Assembly: GCA_029263315.1 (NCBI GenBank)
Contig: JAJCXR010000018.1
Location: forward strand, 1 to 53,268
DNA length: 53,268 nucleotides
DNA from: Acidobacteriota bacterium
GTDB taxonomy: Bacteria; Acidobacteriota; Thermoanaerobaculia; Multivoradales; J023
Direction: 5' to 3'
Shown here: one piece after another, positions 43,841 to 53,268 of the stretch
Layout: every line of letters starts with the position of its first letter
How positions within the stretch are numbered: the first letter of the stretch is position 1
Program-made: the position numbers and the translations under genes
The notes under the pieces: generated by a model
Databases searched by the model: none
Told to the model about the DNA's origin: nothing
Seen by the model: only the letters and a program-made list of their open reading frames with translations

Positions 43841-44960
43841 TGGTAGGCGCCGTGCCCTCGACGGCACGTTGCAGCCCATCGGGGGAGCAGCCGAGCTCCC
43901 GTTCGACCCATGCATCGTCGAACACGGTATCGAGATAGCGGGTACCACGGTCCGCCAGAATCGCCACGCAGACGGTGTCGCGGGGCATCTCCGGAGCCAT
44001 CCGGCGAACGGCCTCCAAGACGCCTCCCGAGGAGCCACCGGCCAATATACCTTCGCGCCGCGCCAGCCGGCGACAGCCCACCACGCACTCCAGGTCGGAC
44101 ACCCGTTCGATGTGGTCGAAGCTCACCGAGGCAGCCAAGGGCGGTTCTTTGCCGGCGCCAAGTCCCGGGATGCGTCGTTCGCCCCGTTGGCCACCGAACA
44201 GCACACTACCCTTGGCGTCGACGGCCACGACGCGGGTCTCGAGGCGGTGCTGCCGCAGGTAGCTCTGACAACCCTGGGCGGTGCCGGTGCTGCTGGTGGC
44301 GACGAAGAGCAGGTCGAGACGCCCGTCGAGGGATTCGACGATTTCTCGAATGGTTCCCAGCCGGTGGGACAGCGGGTTGTCGGGATTGGCATATTGGTTA
44401 GGCCAAAAAGTGTTGGGATGCGAGTCCAGGGTTTGTTGGACCCGCTCCAATCGGGCGGTGAGGAAATCACCGGTCAGCGGATCCGGCTCGGTGACGCAGT
44501 CCACCTCGGCGCCGTAGGCCCCCAAGATGGCGATGTTCTGTTTCTGGGTTCGCGGATCGACGATGCAGCGGAAGCGCAAGCCGTGGAAGCTGCAGAATTG
44601 TGCCAGCCCAATGGCCGTATTGCCGGACGACGACTCGACGATCAAGGTCTCGGGACCGACGAGCCCCCGTTCCAGGGCCTCGGCGAGCATGCGGGTTGCG
44701 GGCCTATCCTTGGCGCTGCCGCCGGGGTTGGCCAGCTCGAGCTTGCCATAGAGCTCGAGGTCTGGACGGTCGAGGTAACGCCGCAGCCGCACCAGCGGTG
44801 TATTGCCGATGGCGTCGAGAATGCCGTCGGCCACCGCCGCTGGGTGCTGGGTGCTCGGGGCTGAGCGGGTCGAGGGTTCCACTGTGGTCTGCTGTACCAC
44901 AGAGGTCTGCCGTGCCACAGAGGTCTGCCGTGCCACAGGCGGTGAGGGTGAAGCGCTCAT
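43833..44960 (-). CDS. SbnA-like/cysteine synthase-family PLP enzyme
   Basis: 375 residues. Fold-type II beta-replacement enzyme: IGNTPLVRLRRY, Schiff-base Lys84 in NPGGSAKDR, ESSSGNTAIGLAQ, PLP-phosphate loop ATSSTGTAQG, and GGSSGG. The IPGLGAG segment and overall form resemble SbnA (O-phosphoserine plus glutamate to N-(2-amino-2-carboxyethyl)glutamate) more than CysK. It probably makes a diaminopropionate precursor for the two following enzymes. The first 40 residues are low-complexity and contain an 18-bp repeat. ATG 44960 overlaps the stop of a small upstream ORF as ATGA; the frame is open to 45050 without a better start. Confidence 0.8.
   Translation of the reverse strand: MSASPSPPVARQTSVARQTSVVQQTTVEPSTRSAPSTQHPAAVADGILDAIGNTPLVRLRRYLDRPDLELYGKLELANPGGSAKDRPATRMLAEALERGLVGPETLIVESSSGNTAIGLAQFCSFHGLRFRCIVDPRTQKQNIAILGAYGAEVDCVTEPDPLTGDFLTARLERVQQTLDSHPNTFWPNQYANPDNPLSHRLGTIREIVESLDGRLDLLFVATSSTGTAQGCQSYLRQHRLETRVVAVDAKGSVLFGGQRGERRIPGLGAGKEPPLAASVSFDHIERVSDLECVVGCRRLARREGILAGGSSGGVLEAVRRMAPEMPRDTVCVAILADRGTRYLDTVFDDAWVERELGCSPDGLQRAVEGTAPTTA
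44884..44937. repeat. Minisatellite, 18 bp x 3, coding (SbnA-like N-terminus)
   Basis: GAGGTCTGCCGTGCCACA twice plus one diverged copy. It encodes V-A-R-Q-T-S hexapeptides before the catalytic domain. Confidence 0.9.
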
Positions 44961-45103
44961 CGCACCAGCCACCGAGCGTGGCGAACCCGGTCCCGCCTGG
45001 CCGGTGGGGAGATGGCCTCCACAATCCTTGCGGTGGAAGCGAAGCCCCATGCCGGAATAGCGGCGAGCAGGGACACGAATAGAGCGAGGTCCAGGTTGGG
45101 CAT
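44957..45103 (-). CDS. Small ORF (48 aa), translationally coupled to the SbnA-like gene
   Basis: MPNLDLALFV... 48 residues. A hydrophobic stretch of about 20 residues (7-26) is followed by a basic C-terminal half with eight arginines, ending W-L-V-R. GGAG lies 7 bases upstream of the ATG (the same GGAGATCTACG-ATG context is used by the gene at 50269), and its TGA overlaps the next ATG (ATGA). These signals argue for real translation, either as a small membrane protein or as a leader that couples translation. No family recognised. Confidence 0.55.
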   Translation of the reverse strand: MPNLDLALFVSLLAAIPAWGFASTARIVEAISPPARRDRVRHARWLVR

Positions 45104-45201
45104 CGTAGATCTCCAGCTTGGTTCAGGATCTCGGAACCCCAAATTAGGGGGTTCGGCAGTCGGACTCCTGATAGATCTGCAATACCGGTGCCACGCCCTC
45201 A

Positions 45202-45219
45202 GAAGTGATGTGTCACTTC
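45202..45219. promoter_or_regulatory. Perfect palindrome GAAGTGA-TGTG-TCACTTC
   Basis: 7-bp arms around 4 bases, about 100 bases upstream of the small ORF that leads the SbnA/FAD/Y4yA operon. The symmetric form and position suit an operator; a hairpin is also possible. Confidence 0.45.
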
Positions 45220-45254
45220 AGGCCTGGGGTCGCTCGGTAGTCGTCGCCTATTCG

Positions 45255-45298
45255 CCGCAGGCCCCGCCGCGGGGCCTGCGGAGTGGCCGCAAGGCCAC
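45255..45298. terminator. Two adjacent GC-rich hairpins
   Basis: CCGCAGGCCCC/GGGGCCTGCGG (loop GCCGC) and GTGGCC/GGCCAC (loop GCAA, a GNRA-type tetraloop). They lie in the 350-base gap between the icd stop (45455) and the small ORF (45103) and may end icd transcripts. No U-run. Nothing else is recognised in the rest of the gap (45299-45454). Confidence 0.4.
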
Positions 45299-45454
45299 CG
45301 TCGTCAGGTAGGGGAAGGCTGGGTCGGCCGCCGCCAACGACCGTCTGGGAGGTTCAAATTTTCATCCGATCTTGCAGAAATTGCACGGCTCAGCACGCGC
45401 CCCACGTCCGCCGCGCTCCGCCTGGCGACGGAGCGCGCGGCTAGGGCCGCCAGC

Positions 45455-48094
<2,640 letters not shown>

Positions 48095-50257
48095 GTGAAG
48101 ATCGTCAAGTTGGTTACGACCACCATGACAACAGTCCGTGCTTGGAGAAATACACGCGGTTTGCTGAGGGCCGCCCAGTTTGCTTTTTCTATTCAACTTG
48201 TCCTTGTCGGGGGGGCGGCTCCGGCCGCAGCCTCCTCGAGCCAAGGCCAGCCGGGTGAGAAAAATGCCGCCGAGATTCGGGTGGAAAAGCGGCAGGCCGA
48301 AAGAATGGCCAAGGCTCAGCCCACACGGTTGGTCAGCTCGCACTACTCCATCCAGGGAAGCGACGAAACAACTCTCTATATGATCAACAAAGTGAGTGAG
48401 CCCATCGAGGTCGAGGTCGAGGCCCTCAACGGTGCCGGCGCTCCCCTGCTCCTTGGCAGTTATGTTTTGGAGCCCAGGCAACATACAACGGTCGATTTGC
48501 GGCAGATGCTCGGTGTTTACCGTGGCCACCACACGGGAAGTCTCCGTATTGATTTTGTTGGCGATGGCAAGATGGTTCAGGCTTGGGCCGTGCTCCAGCG
48601 GGGGCAAAACGTCGTCGAGATTCCACTGCAGGCCAGCGGCGATCAGGGCTGGCAGCGAATTTCGTTCTGGGACACGAGAGCCTTGGCAAACGACATCGTG
48701 CCGCAGTACTTCGTGGTCAACGGCTCGGAATTTCCTGTCGCCTACGAAATTCGCTTGGGCCAGGACGAGAAAGGTCTCTACAAGCTGAACGGAACCCTGA
48801 AGCCCGGGGCCCGTGAGGTGATCACTCCAACTGAGCTCGATCGCACTCTGCGCCATGGTTGGTTGTGGCTCGAGGTGGCTGGAGCGCAGCCGGGAGCGAC
48901 CGTCGCCACTGGCCTGCTGCATGCTGTTGCCTCGAAACCCGTCGCCCCCCGAGCCGAGGCTGCGGCTGCAAGGTTGAGGAGCGACTATCTGAGCCGTCTG
49001 GAGCTCGCCCCGTCGGCACTTTCCAGCTCATTCACAAGGTTTGCGTCCCTGGGGTTTCCCTTGGCCGATGGCAGCGGGGACACGTCGGGACGAACCCTGC
49101 TAAGTCTTTTCAACGGCTCGGAGAATACGACCCAAGCCGAGGTCGTCTTGGTGAGCTTTGAGTCCGGTGCTGAGTTGGGCCGTCGCCAGGTCTTCCTGAC
49201 CGCCGGTCAAATCCTCTCTCTAAATTTGGATCGTCTTGCGGACCAAGCCGGGCCACTGCCCGGGGAGGCGAGGATTCAAGTGCAGGCCGATGCCCCGCTG
49301 CGCCTGTGGTCCGCTTCAGAGCTACCGAGTGGAGAAGTTTTGGAGGTTACGCTTTTTGGCCTTGCCGAAGCCCACCAAAGCGGGTCCTATCCTCTGCCGA
49401 GCCTCGATGGTTTCCATACCGTCAGCACCTTGGTCAACGTCGGGACAGAGCCGACGACGATTCTCGGCCAGGTATCTTGGGACAGCGGAACCTATGCTCT
49501 CGAGCCTGTGGAAATACCTGCTGGCGAAGCTCGCCGCATCGACTTCGCCGAGATCGTCGAGGCCCAGGAAGCGGACTTGCTCGGCCGAAAGCTCACGCCG
49601 GCTTTTCGCCAGGGTTTTTTTCAGTGGACAGCGCGCCATAGCCATGAAGTCATCGGCCGTACGGAGGTGCGCCGAATCGATGGCGCCGACCGTTTTGGTT
49701 TCAACTGTGGCTCCTGCTGCCAAGAGGAATCGTTCGGAGATATCTTGCCCGGATCCATCATCCTCGATTTCGACACTTCGACGACCTTCGACGGCGTGGA
49801 ATACGTTGGAACTTGTACCGGTACCCTCGGCCCCTACTCCATATTTGGCTTCAACAGCCTCAGCTATTCATCGCCGGTCACCTGGAATGGGCACAGCGTG
49901 TCGTCTTCCAACCTGACCGATCAATGGCCGGAGTTCACCGCTTGGGGAGATACAGTCTTCGATGACGGATGGGAATGTACCCAAGGCAATGTACTCTTTG
50001 GTGATGACGACAGGGTGCGCGCCGACGATTGTCAGGAAGAACACAACCCGCCACCCTTCGATCCCACCCGGTCCTGCGGTGACCAATCTGGCTCGTGCAC
50101 AAATTGCAAGAGTTGCTGCGAGAAACAAAAAGCCGTGGGCGACTGCCGATGTGACAAACTTCCTTTTGGTGTGAGCGTCTGCAAAACCGGCGTCAAGGTC
50201 GCTTGCCAAGACTGTAAGATCAACTCTTGCGTCTGCGGAGGCAGCAACCTCTGCTGA
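48095..50257 (+). CDS. Large secreted protein of unknown function with Cys-rich C-terminus
   Basis: 720 residues from GTG 48095 (AAGGAG 6 bases upstream). Long signal peptide (hydrophobic core FAFSIQLVLVGGAAPAAAS, about 26-45). The middle (about 80-535) is made of beta-rich segments with a recurring N-x-x-x-x-P-x-x-V-x-V-E pattern, suggesting tandem Ig-like domains. Near residue 545 a Cys cluster (FNCGSCC) starts a second part, and the last 61 residues carry 13 cysteines (SCGDQSGSCTNCKSCCE ... GGSNLC), with the final residue a Cys. This is compatible with a disulfide knot or metal binding outside the cell. The next gene follows after 11 bases. No family recognised. Confidence 0.7.
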   Translation: MKIVKLVTTTMTTVRAWRNTRGLLRAAQFAFSIQLVLVGGAAPAAASSSQGQPGEKNAAEIRVEKRQAERMAKAQPTRLVSSHYSIQGSDETTLYMINKVSEPIEVEVEALNGAGAPLLLGSYVLEPRQHTTVDLRQMLGVYRGHHTGSLRIDFVGDGKMVQAWAVLQRGQNVVEIPLQASGDQGWQRISFWDTRALANDIVPQYFVVNGSEFPVAYEIRLGQDEKGLYKLNGTLKPGAREVITPTELDRTLRHGWLWLEVAGAQPGATVATGLLHAVASKPVAPRAEAAAARLRSDYLSRLELAPSALSSSFTRFASLGFPLADGSGDTSGRTLLSLFNGSENTTQAEVVLVSFESGAELGRRQVFLTAGQILSLNLDRLADQAGPLPGEARIQVQADAPLRLWSASELPSGEVLEVTLFGLAEAHQSGSYPLPSLDGFHTVSTLVNVGTEPTTILGQVSWDSGTYALEPVEIPAGEARRIDFAEIVEAQEADLLGRKLTPAFRQGFFQWTARHSHEVIGRTEVRRIDGADRFGFNCGSCCQEESFGDILPGSIILDFDTSTTFDGVEYVGTCTGTLGPYSIFGFNSLSYSSPVTWNGHSVSSSNLTDQWPEFTAWGDTVFDDGWECTQGNVLFGDDDRVRADDCQEEHNPPPFDPTRSCGDQSGSCTNCKSCCEKQKAVGDCRCDKLPFGVSVCKTGVKVACQDCKINSCVCGGSNLC

Positions 50258-50268
50258 GGAGATCTACG

Positions 50269-51129
50269 ATGATGCACCAAAAAACAACCCTTAGATGGTT
50301 TCTCCTGGCGATAATCCTTGTCCTCGCACCGCCGCTCACCTTCCATGCCGCAGAACGGGAAGACTGGCCACGTCTCAGCCGTTGGCAAGAGTGGCAGGGC
50401 GTTGCCGGTCCAGAGAAAATTGAGTTGCGGACTCTGGTATTCAACCAGTTGCTCCAGGACCGTCAAGTCACCCGGATCCTGGCCGATGGCTCGGCGCCGT
50501 TTCGTCTGGTGCTCAGTGAAGAACGATACTTTCTCGAAGGCACCCGCCGATTGAGCCTGCGGGATCCCCAAACCGGTTGGTGGTTCGAGCTGGTCGAGGA
50601 TTCCGGAATGAAGCACGACACGGCGATCCAGACGGCGGATCCTGGATTGTTCGCTCTGAAGCTATCGCAACTGATCCAGCAGGATTACGAAGGGCGTCTG
50701 ACTTGGCAAGCTCGAGGCACACCGCTTTTTGCGGAGGCGATCCGTCTTTGGAAGGATGACGCTTACGCCAGCTTCGCGTCGCGTCTCTTCATCGATGGTC
50801 GAGCGGGGATTTTGGTCGAGAGCATCCCGCCGGCTGATCGTCTGGCCATTCGACGCCTGGCTTCCCTTCCCATGGGTGGAGAAGCCGGTGGCAGCATCGA
50901 ACGGTTTCGTGGGCTGCTCACCACCCTCGTGATGATCTTGGATCGCCACGAGACGAGTGGTCCCCCCGAGCCGACACCCACCGTCAGCTGGCGGCTGGCG
51001 GATTCGAAATTTCACTACGAAGAATTTTTCGAGAGTCACGAAAGGGAGCTGGTCAATACCTTCGAAGGCGTATCCGCCATCGATCCCTTGGCCGATTTGA
51101 AAGTAGCCTCGCCGCCCGCAATGCATTGA
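50269..51129 (+). CDS. Secreted protein of unknown function, partner of the Cys-rich protein
   Basis: 286 residues. Signal peptide (MMHQKTTLRWFLLAIILVLA, cleaved near 26). The mature part is alpha/beta with no cysteines or recognised motifs; W-W-F-E and HYEEFFESHEREL are noticeable. ATG 50269 is 11 bases after the preceding stop with GAGGAG 7 bases upstream; a second ATG follows directly. It is clearly co-transcribed with the Cys-rich protein and may assist its folding or export. Followed by a terminator-like hairpin. Confidence 0.7.
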   Translation: MMHQKTTLRWFLLAIILVLAPPLTFHAAEREDWPRLSRWQEWQGVAGPEKIELRTLVFNQLLQDRQVTRILADGSAPFRLVLSEERYFLEGTRRLSLRDPQTGWWFELVEDSGMKHDTAIQTADPGLFALKLSQLIQQDYEGRLTWQARGTPLFAEAIRLWKDDAYASFASRLFIDGRAGILVESIPPADRLAIRRLASLPMGGEAGGSIERFRGLLTTLVMILDRHETSGPPEPTPTVSWRLADSKFHYEEFFESHERELVNTFEGVSAIDPLADLKVASPPAMH

Positions 51130-51140
51130 GCGAGATGCTA

Positions 51141-51203
51141 GTCAGCAGAGGTAGCCCGCGCGCCGTCAGCCATTCGGTGCGGGGGCCCTCTGCTGACTTC
51201 TTT
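51141..51203 (+). terminator. Long hairpin after the secreted pair
   Basis: GTCAGCAGAGG (51141-51151) pairs with CCTCTGCTGAC (51187-51197); the inner arms also pair in part. TTCTTTC follows. It probably ends the two-gene transcript. The rest of the gap to 51436 shows no gene. Confidence 0.65.
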
Positions 51204-51436
51204 CATTTCCGGCACAGTTTCATTTCGGGCAAGAATCCGCTGCTGGGCATGGGCTCAGTTTTCAGTTTTTCGGGGAAGAGCCTGCGAGCGAAGAGCCCAC
51301 ACGACTGCCGGTCTGGGCACGCCTTTTGCTAGAGTTTCGGAGATAGGAACGCTAACCCATTGGAGAATGGTGATTCCGTCTTCCTTTTGTTAAAAGTACC
51401 AGCCCAACGTCGTAAAAATTGCAAAGAAAGGCTCCC

Positions 51437-53116
51437 ATGTCCCCCTCATCTTCACTCGATCCCAAACATCTTCGTCGATACAAAGACCTCGCCATGTTGC
51501 TGGCGCGTTATGGCCGCTCCGATCTGGTGCAAGCCGCCGGTCTGGATTCAACCCTCGAAGAGGCGGTGGTCACCGAGGAAGGGCAGGCCAGTGCTGAGCA
51601 ACTGGCCAAGGACCTGGAGGCCCTGGGCCCCACGTACATCAAGCTCGGCCAGACCTTGTCGACGCGGGTGGATTTTTTGCCCATGGCCTATCTGGAGCCG
51701 CTGACTCGCTTGCAGGATTCCGTCGAGCCGTTTCCCTACGAGAAGGTCGAGGAGATTGTCCGCGATGAGCTGGGGGTGCGCATCTCCAAGGCCTTCGCCA
51801 CCTTCGATCCAGAGCCCCTGGCGGCTGCTTCCTTGGGCCAAGTGCACCGTGCAACCCTGCGGGACGGACGCTCGGTGGCGGTGAAAGTGCAGCGTCCGGA
51901 CATTCGACGCCAAGTGATCGACGATCTCGAAGCTTTGGGCAATGTGGCGGAGCTGCTAGATCAGCACACCGAGGTGGGCCGACGCTACGGCTTGGCGGAC
52001 ATGGTGCAGTCCTTCCAGCGCTCCTTGCTCGATGAGCTGGACTACCGCATCGAGGCGGGGCATCTGGCCGCCCTGGGTGAGGCTCTGGAATCCTTCGACA
52101 AGATCGTCATTCCCCAGGCGGTGGCTGACTACAGCACCGGCCGAGTGCTCACCATGACCTATCTCGAAGGCACCCGAGTCGACGAGCTGCACCCGCTGGT
52201 GCGTCTCGACATCGACGGTCGGGAGCTCATCGAAGAGCTTTTCCGAGCCTACCTACATCAGGTTCTGGTGACCGGCCTGTTCCATGCCGATCCTCACCCG
52301 GGTAACGTCTTCCTGACCAAGGATCGGCGCATCGCCTTGATCGATCTGGGCATGGTGGGCCGGGTTCCGCCGTCCATGCAGTTGGAGTTGTTACAGTTGC
52401 TGCTGGCAGTAGGGGAAGGGGACGGTGAGGACGCGGCCTCGATCGCCTTGACCCTCGGTGAGAAGCAGGAAGGTATCGACGAGACCCGCTTCCGCCGTCA
52501 AATCTTCGAGCTCGTGGCCCGCCAGTCCGATCGAAGCATCGAAGATATAGCCCTCGGCCGGGTGGTGCTAGACATCTTCGCAATCGCCGGCAACAACGGT
52601 TTGCGCATCCCGCCGCAGCTCTCGATGCTCGGCAAGGCCTTGCTCAATCTCGACCAAATCGGGCGCAGCCTCGATCCGACATTCGAGCCCCGGCAGGCCA
52701 TCAGCCGCTACGCCACGACGGTCGTCACCAAACGACTGCTGGACGAGCCGTCGGCCCGCAAGGCGTTTTCCAAGCTGCTCGAAACCAAGTCCTTCGTCGA
52801 AGCCCTGCCGGGGCGCGTCAACAAGTTTTTCGACGCCTTCGACGCCAATCACCTGACCGTCAATGTGCCGGCCTTCGATCAAAAACCCATTCTCGATGGT
52901 TTCGCCAAGGTGGCAAATCGGATTACCACCGGTTTGGTCTTGGCCGCTTTGATCGTCGGCGCGGCGCTGTTGATGCGCATCGAAACCCAATTCACCATCT
53001 TCGGTTATCCCGGTTTTGCCATCCTCTGCTTCATCGCCGCCGCCGGTGGTGGATTCGCCCTGGTGGTCAGCATTGTGTGGGGGGACGTGACCTCGAAGTA
53101 CAAGAAAAGAAAATAG
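51437..53116 (+). CDS. AarF/UbiB/ABC1-family atypical kinase
   Basis: 559 residues. Atypical protein-kinase-like ATPase associated with quinone or lipid biosynthesis. The KxGQ motif is in YIKLGQTLSTR (Lys69, Gly71, Gln72), the Ala-rich nucleotide loop in AAASLGQVHRA, catalytic VAVKVQRP, FHADPHPGN and LIDLGMVG, all as in UbiB/COQ8. Two C-terminal membrane helices (about 495-550) anchor it in the inner membrane. ATG 51437 follows GAAAGG; an upstream TTG is open but less likely. It stands alone here; no ubi genes are next to it. Confidence 0.92.
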   Translation: MSPSSSLDPKHLRRYKDLAMLLARYGRSDLVQAAGLDSTLEEAVVTEEGQASAEQLAKDLEALGPTYIKLGQTLSTRVDFLPMAYLEPLTRLQDSVEPFPYEKVEEIVRDELGVRISKAFATFDPEPLAAASLGQVHRATLRDGRSVAVKVQRPDIRRQVIDDLEALGNVAELLDQHTEVGRRYGLADMVQSFQRSLLDELDYRIEAGHLAALGEALESFDKIVIPQAVADYSTGRVLTMTYLEGTRVDELHPLVRLDIDGRELIEELFRAYLHQVLVTGLFHADPHPGNVFLTKDRRIALIDLGMVGRVPPSMQLELLQLLLAVGEGDGEDAASIALTLGEKQEGIDETRFRRQIFELVARQSDRSIEDIALGRVVLDIFAIAGNNGLRIPPQLSMLGKALLNLDQIGRSLDPTFEPRQAISRYATTVVTKRLLDEPSARKAFSKLLETKSFVEALPGRVNKFFDAFDANHLTVNVPAFDQKPILDGFAKVANRITTGLVLAALIVGAALLMRIETQFTIFGYPGFAILCFIAAAGGGFALVVSIVWGDVTSKYKKRK

Positions 53117-53268
53117 GCTAGGTCCATCCTGCTTCTGCGCCCTCCGTCGCTCCTTCGCGCCAAAACAAACCAATGCCAGATCTGGACAAGAAGAATTGGA
53201 TTGTGGCCCCGGAGGGGCCGGTGTTGGTAGCCCGGGCCGCCCGATCTGAGCGTCTGCGCTCAGGAGGG
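53117..53268. other. 3' flank of the AarF gene with hairpins
   Basis: GGCCCCGGAGGGGCC (from about 53206) and CTGAGCG-TCTG-CGCTCAG (53246-53263) can fold. One may terminate the AarF transcript. The window ends here. Confidence 0.35.

Noticed and set aside
44957..45103. Small ORF considered as remnant of a lasso-peptide B2-type protein
   Set aside because: Only the R-H-A-R-W-L-V-R end recalls that family; no catalytic segment or precursor gene follows.

Overview
The window is about 53 kb of high-GC bacterial chromosome. It is dense with secreted, periplasmic and signalling proteins and carries no rRNA, tRNA or CRISPR array that I can see. The best lineage guess is an acidobacterium, possibly of the Thermoanaerobaculia/Holophagae type. 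The clues are a von Willebrand A protein with a Cys-bounded C-terminal domain familiar from that group, very large TPR-CHAT and beta-propeller histidine kinases, REC-Ser/Thr kinase fusions, and an egtB/egtD pair without egtA. This is inference from gene content, not a phylogeny.

Layout, left to right. An IS481-like transposase start is cut by the left edge. A secreted alpha/beta hydrolase follows, next to a thioredoxin-TPR-DsbD_N protein whose active-site motif contains an in-frame UGA (read as U-A-G-C), so it is probably a selenoprotein. A large TPR-CHAT protease is followed by two paralogous small proteins of unknown family, separated by a decayed piece of egtD and a palindromic repeat. Ergothioneine genes egtB-egtD lie on the minus strand. 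Divergent from them is an overlapping operon of a MurL-like PP-loop enzyme, an ABC ATPase and a fused substrate-binding/permease protein of the osmoprotectant/ergothioneine-transporter type. Then come a DUF2339-DUF3999 membrane pair, the VWA protein, a Fur/PerR-like regulator with katG, a hybrid histidine kinase coupled to a REC-Ser/Thr kinase, a subtilase, a glycoside hydrolase-ankyrin fusion, a secreted propeller/IPT protein, an interrupted secreted gene with a YHS-TlpA protein, and a zinc-metalloprotease-like protein with toxin-like architecture. A cassette of SbnA-like synthase, FAD/NAD(P)-binding protein and Y4yA-like decarboxylase is led by a small translationally coupled ORF. The window closes with monomeric isocitrate dehydrogenase, a secreted Cys-rich protein with a partner, and an AarF/UbiB kinase.

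Two themes recur. The first is thiol and redox protection: the Sec-thioredoxin, ergothioneine synthesis with a possible transporter, Fur-KatG and YHS-TlpA. The second is a striking density of short degenerate tandem repeats, mostly 15 bp and otherwise 6, 9, 14, 17 or 18 bp. They occur in intergenic DNA and, with unit lengths that are multiples of three, inside linkers, just after signal peptides and at domain borders of many otherwise unrelated genes. This looks like an active minisatellite process in this genome.

The strongest candidates for new biology are the UGA-containing thioredoxin, the CHAT protease with its two small paralogs, the egt/PP-loop/ABC locus, and the genome-wide 15-bp repeats.
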